Source: Dipteronia dyeriana (taxonomy: Eukaryota > Streptophyta > Magnoliopsida > Sapindales > Sapindaceae). From it: DNA of 64,000 bases. The position numbers and the translations under genes are program-made. The stretch is from positions 81,597,652 through 81,661,651 of the forward strand of contig CM065299.1 in NCBI GenBank assembly GCA_032871835.1, read 5' to 3'. Each line of letters starts with the position of its first letter. Positions within the stretch are counted from its first letter, which is position 1. Shown in pieces: positions 59,482-64,000 of the stretch. The notes beneath the pieces were generated by a model. The model had not been told where the DNA came from. It saw nothing but the letters and a program-made list of their open reading frames with translations, and ran no database searches.

Positions 59482-60574
59482 ATCCATCTTTTTGTAGCTT
59501 GTTCTGAATGCCCGGAAAGGGGGGTGGGCATCCCATCTTTACTCATGCTTGATCTTCATCGTCACTTTTTTTTTAGTACTTTGTAGCCCGGAACCAGGGG
59601 TTGGGCTCTCTATCTGATTGTTGTAGCCTTACCGGGGGATAGGCTCCCCAACTCATTAATGGAATTTAACTTTAGATCTGGTTCAATTTCTATTTGCATG
59701 TACTTGCTTCACTTTTGATTTCCATCTAGGTTCAGCCCCTATAGCAACCTGATTTAGCTTGGGAAAAGTAACAAGATAGGAAAACTGCTTAAATGTGAAT
59801 GTAGATAGCTAGCTCGAGCTTTCGACTCTCAATACAAACTTGTAGCTCGGTGACTTTAGTCGATAGTCCTCTTGTTTGATCGTGGACCTGTCACAGTAAG
59901 CAACCACGTGTACCCAGAGGATTAACAACCAGTAATAACTGGGACATTTGAGTTTAAGTAGAGCCCTCAATCCTCGAGCTTTTTTAGGGGGTTATAGCCC
60001 GAATGAGGTATCAATGAGAACTATCTAGCCCTCTTTTAGACTGGGATGGCTACCGCGGTCTTAAACTTGAGTCCTTCTTGGGGGGTTATAACCCGACCTA
60101 GGCATCAGGAGGGCTATCTAGCTATTTCCTGGCCTTGAGATCTGGATGACAGGTATGCTCTTACACTCAGACCTTTCTTGTATCAGAAGAGCTATCTAGC
60201 TATTTCCTGATCTCTAGGTCTGATTGGAAACTATGCTCTTACACTCAGACCCTTCTTAGGAATGGTAGCCCGACCAATGCATCAGGAGGGCTATCTAGCT
60301 GTTTCCTGGTCTCGATATCTGGATGGTAACTATACTCTTACACTCAAACCCTTCTTGGTGGGGGGGTATTGCCTGACCGAGGCATCAGAGATAGCGAGCC
60401 CTGGATAATCCCTGGTCTTGAGACAGAAATGTCGAATTTCCTATATAGACCCAAATCTTTGTAGAACATAGCTGGAGATGGAGAAAAAACAGGCTTTATT
60501 GATAAAAAGAAAGGAGTACATTATTGTTAAAGATTAAGATCTAGGTAGAGGTAGCCTGCTTATGAGTCTCATGT
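59482..60574 (-). other. Gypsy 2 spacer with tandem repeats
   Basis: Positions 59960-60425 hold four to five units carrying GGCTATCTAGCTATTTCCTGG and TATGCTCTTACACTCAGACC, the counterpart of 36230-36660 in Gypsy 1. The rest is noncoding and includes a G-rich run near 60358-60367. Confidence 0.62.
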
Positions 60575-63500
60575 TCAGGGGTAGAATTTTCTCAAGTGAT
60601 TTGCATTCCAGGTATGATCGATGAGTCGGTCATTCATGTCTTCGAGTTTGTATGCCTCATTGCGGGCCACCACTTTTACCAAGTATGTCCCTTCCCAGTT
60701 TGGCCCCAAGACCCCGTCTGACCTCTTCCTGGTATTCAGCATCACTTTCCAGATAACTAGGTCCCCTTCCTTAAAGTTTCGGGCTTTAACCTTCCGGTTA
60801 AAGTATCTAGCAATCTTGCTCTGGTAAACTGCTACCTTCTCAGCTACTAGACCTTGTTTTTCTTCCAAGAGATCTAAGCTAGCTCAGAGCTTATCCTCAT
60901 TGCTCCCCGGTTCAAAATGTTGAACTCTAAAGAATGTCAGTTTGTGCTCAATGGGAAGCACTACTTCAACCCCGAAGACTAGTAAGTAGGGCGTTTCCCA
61001 GGTAGTTGTTCTCCTTACAGTGCGGTAAGCCCAGCGGACCTCGGGAAGCTCCTCAGCCCATCTACCATTTTTCTGTTGTAGTTTCTTTTTCAACAGCTTC
61101 TTTATAGTCTTATTGGTGGATTACACCAGCCCATTAGTCTGGGGTTGGCTACTAAAGCGAACCTAAGGTCGATTCTCAAGCCCTCGCAAAAGTCTTTGAA
61201 TCGGCCATTATCAAACTGCTTGCCGAGGTCAGCTATAATGGCAAGAGGGGTTCTGAACCTGCAAACCACATTATTTTTTATGAATCTTGTTGTATTTTCT
61301 TCCGATATCTAGGAGATTGGTTCAACTTCAGCCCATCTTGTGAAATAGTCGATTGCCACGATAGCATGCTTGGCTTGACTAGAAGCAGTTGGAAACGGGC
61401 CGATCAAGTCGACTCCCCACATAGCAAAGGGGTATGGTGAGCTAAGGGATGATAATCACTCTAGCGGTAGGTGACTCAAGTTTGCGGTCTTATGGAAAGC
61501 TTCACATAATTGTACCAAGATCTTTGCATCTTGATGGATGGTTGGCCAGTAGTACCCCATGCGGAGTACCTGATATGCCAGAGCCTCCCCACCAATATGG
61601 TTCCCGCATTCCTCTGAGTGAACCTCTCTCAATATCCATTTGGCATTTTCAGGGTGTAAACATCGGAGCAAAGGAAGGGATCTGCCCTTCATGTATAAGT
61701 ACCCATCCACCAAGCAATACCATACCAAGAGCCTCTTGACTTTCCTACCTTGGTCAGGCTCCTCGGGAAGTCTCCCTTCTTGTAGATAATCCATTATCGA
61801 GTCCATCCAACATGATTGCCGATCCAGGGTATAAGTCTTCTTACCTGCCACTATACTAGATAGGGCGATCACTTAAAGAGGGACCCCCTGAGGTAAGGTA
61901 TGGCCACCATTTACAGTTATCTTGGATAGGACGTCAGCTTGACGATTCTGTTGTCGAGGTATCTGGTCAATCCTGAAACCTTTGAATTTACTCATAAGTT
62001 GTTGAACTAGCTTCAGGTAGGCAATCATGTTATCCCCTTTTGTCTAATAATCCCTAGAGACTTGGTTGACTATGAGCAACGAGTCACTCCTAACCTGTAG
62101 GTAATCGACCCCGAGCTCTACGGCTGCCCTTATTCCGGCTAAAATGGCTTCATACTCTGTCTCATTGTTAGTGGCTTTAAATTCAAATCTAAAGCAGTGG
62201 CAGCACTCAGTTCCTTCTGGGTCAATTAGAAATATGCCAGCTCCTCCCCAGCTTGCCCGGAAGCTCCATCAGTGTAGAGGATCCACGACTTGTAACCATC
62301 CGGCCAGCTGTCAGATTTTAAAATCTTCTCAAGGGCTAAGTCTGTTGCTGCGGAGGTCGCTTGGCTGGGGGCATTGAGAGCTCTGCTACAAAGTCTGCTA
62401 GAGCCTGGGCTTTAATTGTGGTCCTAGACTTATACCTTAAATAAAATTGGGTGAGCTATAGGGCTTTTAAAACCAGCCTTCCAGAAACATCCGGCCTTTG
62501 TAAAAATTGACTGAGGGGTTGGTCTGTCACTACTGCTATCGAATAAGCTTGGAAGTAGGGATAGAGCTTCCTAGCCGATGTCACCAAGGCATAAGTGAGC
62601 TTTTCTAAAAGGGCATAGTTATTCTCAGGCTTGGTTAGAGCATGACTCACGTAGTAGATAGGCCGTTGGACCCTATCTCCATATTCTTTGACCAAGGCCC
62701 TGCTTACTGCAGTTTCTGAAATGGCCAAGTAAATTTGTAGCTCTTCTCCAGGGCTTGGTTTAACCATTAGTTGAGGGCTTGATAGGTATTTTTTTAAAGG
62801 CTTGAAAAGCTTGTTCACTCTCCTTGTCACATTTCATGTTTCTTTCCTGCTTAATGTCTTTGAAGAATGGGAGACACTTGTCGATAGACCTAGAGATGAT
62901 CCTGTTGAGCGCTGCTACCAACCCGGTCAAGACTTGAACCTGTTTAAGTGACGTGGGGGACTCTAGATCCAGGATAGCCTTGATCTTTTCTGGGTTAGCC
63001 TCTATGCCTCTCTCATAGACCATGAAGCCCAAAAACTTCCCCGCGGTCACCCCAAAGGCTCATTTGGAGGGGTTCAATCTCATTTGGTTCTCCCTTAAGA
63101 TCATGAAGGTTCTGCGAAGGTCACTCAGATGTCCTTCGGAGGTTGATGACTTGGTGATCATGTCATCGTTGTACACCTCCATTGATCTTCCAATTTCGGG
63201 CTTGAATAGCCGGCTGACCAACTGTTGGTATGAAGCTCCTGCATTTGTAAGCCCAAAAGGCATCACTTTGTAGCAATACAGACCCCATCCGGTGATGAAA
63301 CTGGTCTTTTCCTGGTCGACGGGGTGTATCATAATTTGATTGTACCATGAAAACGCGTCCATGAAACTCAGAAGCTTGTTTCCAGAGGTGGAGTCAACTA
63401 ACTGATCAAATTTTGGTAGAGGGAAATTGTCTTTCGGGCATGCCCGGTTGAGGTCAGTATAATCGACACACATGCGCCACTTCCCATTTGCCTTTGTGAC

Positions 63501-64000
63501 CATGACCACGTTAGCGATTCATTCGGGGTAGCGTGCCTCTCTAATGAAGCCCACTTGGGTCAATTTGTCCACTTCTTCCTGGACAACATCATTTCTTTCA
63601 GAATTGAAGTGCCGTATTTTATGTTTGATAAGTTTAAAGATCAGATCCACGGCCAGTCGGTGAGCAGCCAAAGTCGTCGGGATCCCAGGCATCTCGTCGT
63701 GACTTTAAGCAAAAATGTCATTGAACTCTGTGAGGAGCCCTATTAAACCATCTTTCACTCCCGGCTCAGGGGTGGCTCCGATTTTGACTACCACCTTCGA
63801 GGGATCGTCCATTCGGATAAGAATCTCTTCTAGCTTATCCACTGGATGGCCGCTGGCCTATTCCCTTCTCTGCTCCTCCTCGTCAGGCACCATGGGTCAT
63901 CCTTGGGGTGATTTATGGGTCCTACATCTTTTAGGGTCAATACAGGGGTTGCCTCATCTTGGATCGTTGTCACCTGGGTAAGTTGTTTTGCTAGAGCTGT
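60575..64000 (-). pseudogene. Gypsy 2 pol: RT, two RNase H domains, integrase
   Basis: From the right: RT with VQEEVDKLTQVGFIREARYP, GKWRMCVDYTDLNRACPKDN, MPFGLTNAGASYQ and VYNDDM near 63165 (Tat elements usually have YVDD, so Val is replaced by Asn while both Asp remain); RNase H (62456-62830; QIYLAISETAVSRALVKE, NYALLEKLTYALV, VVTDQPLSQFLQRPDVSGRL); archaeal-type RNase H (about 61960-62330; NNETEYEAI, SDSLLIVNQVS, QNRQADVLSKI); integrase (61950-60890; EVHSEECGNHIGGEALAYQV, with the second zinc Cys pair altered to CEAFH, then AIDYFTRWAE and DLGKQFDNGR); C-terminal part ending HTWNANHLRKFYP. Stops, several at expected Trp codons (for example TGA after ARYPE near 63520), and frame changes make it nonfunctional. 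Confidence 0.92.

Larger units (their letters stand above)
54840..64000 (-). mobile_element. Gypsy element 2, Tat lineage, minus strand, runs off the window
   Basis: From right to left on the minus strand: reverse transcriptase, RNase H, second RNase H, integrase, repeat-bearing spacer, antisense accessory gene, then a presumed 3' LTR region. Gag, protease and the 5' LTR lie beyond 64000. It shares sequence and layout with Gypsy 1 in the opposite orientation. The left border is uncertain. Confidence 0.82.

Overview
This window looks like nuclear DNA of a dicot plant. It has AT-rich intergenic DNA, two plant genes with plant-type structure (one with GT-AG introns), hAT- and PIF/Harbinger-type MITEs, and long nested Ty1/Copia and Ty3/Gypsy LTR retrotransposons. 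The species cannot be named from the sequence alone. All identifications come from reading motifs and repeats by eye; no database search was run. || Region 1 (1-12.9 kb) is the gene-bearing end. A short Gypsy polyprotein tail and a 425-bp hAT-type MITE precede a six-exon histidine-containing phosphotransfer gene (AHP1-like cytokinin phosphorelay, 1644-4629). Its fourth intron carries an 848-bp PIF/Harbinger-like element with a TAA target duplication. An intronless gene for a secreted leucine-rich-repeat protein lies at 9354-10568. The rest of this region is AT-rich DNA without recognisable genes. || Region 2 (12911-29296) is one Copia element with 508/497-bp LTRs, an initiator-Met-type primer site and an ATATT target duplication. 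It was inflated from about 6.6 kb to 16.4 kb by three later insertions: a TAA-flanked MITE, a 6.8-kb noncoding LARD-type retrotransposon with 2.15-kb LTRs, and a 1.8-kb solo LTR flanked by CTATT. Its gag-pol is a pseudogene with most of gag deleted. || Region 3 (29.3-34.0 kb) holds a small foldback MITE and a decayed, intron-containing WD-repeat gene resembling LEC14B on the minus strand. The gene is cut off at its 5' side by a Gypsy element. || Region 4 (34.0-64.0 kb) holds two Tat-lineage Gypsy copies of one family facing each other tail to tail (+ strand from 34.04 kb, - strand down from 64 kb). Each carries, between integrase and the 3' end, an antisense accessory gene with at least one intron. 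In the better copy it has its own promoter-like leader. A 16.3-kb compound Copia block (38250-54597) landed in the antisense gene of the first Gypsy. The block consists of a deleted Copia A and a nearly complete Copia B, both on the minus strand, joined at a short microhomology and sharing outer target duplications; a 2.66-kb solo LTR is inserted in B's 3' LTR. || No retroelement here looks able to move by itself. The AHP and LRR genes are the only intact protein genes seen. The most unusual items are the antisense gene in both Gypsy copies, the compound Copia block, and a duplicated primer-site segment in Copia B.
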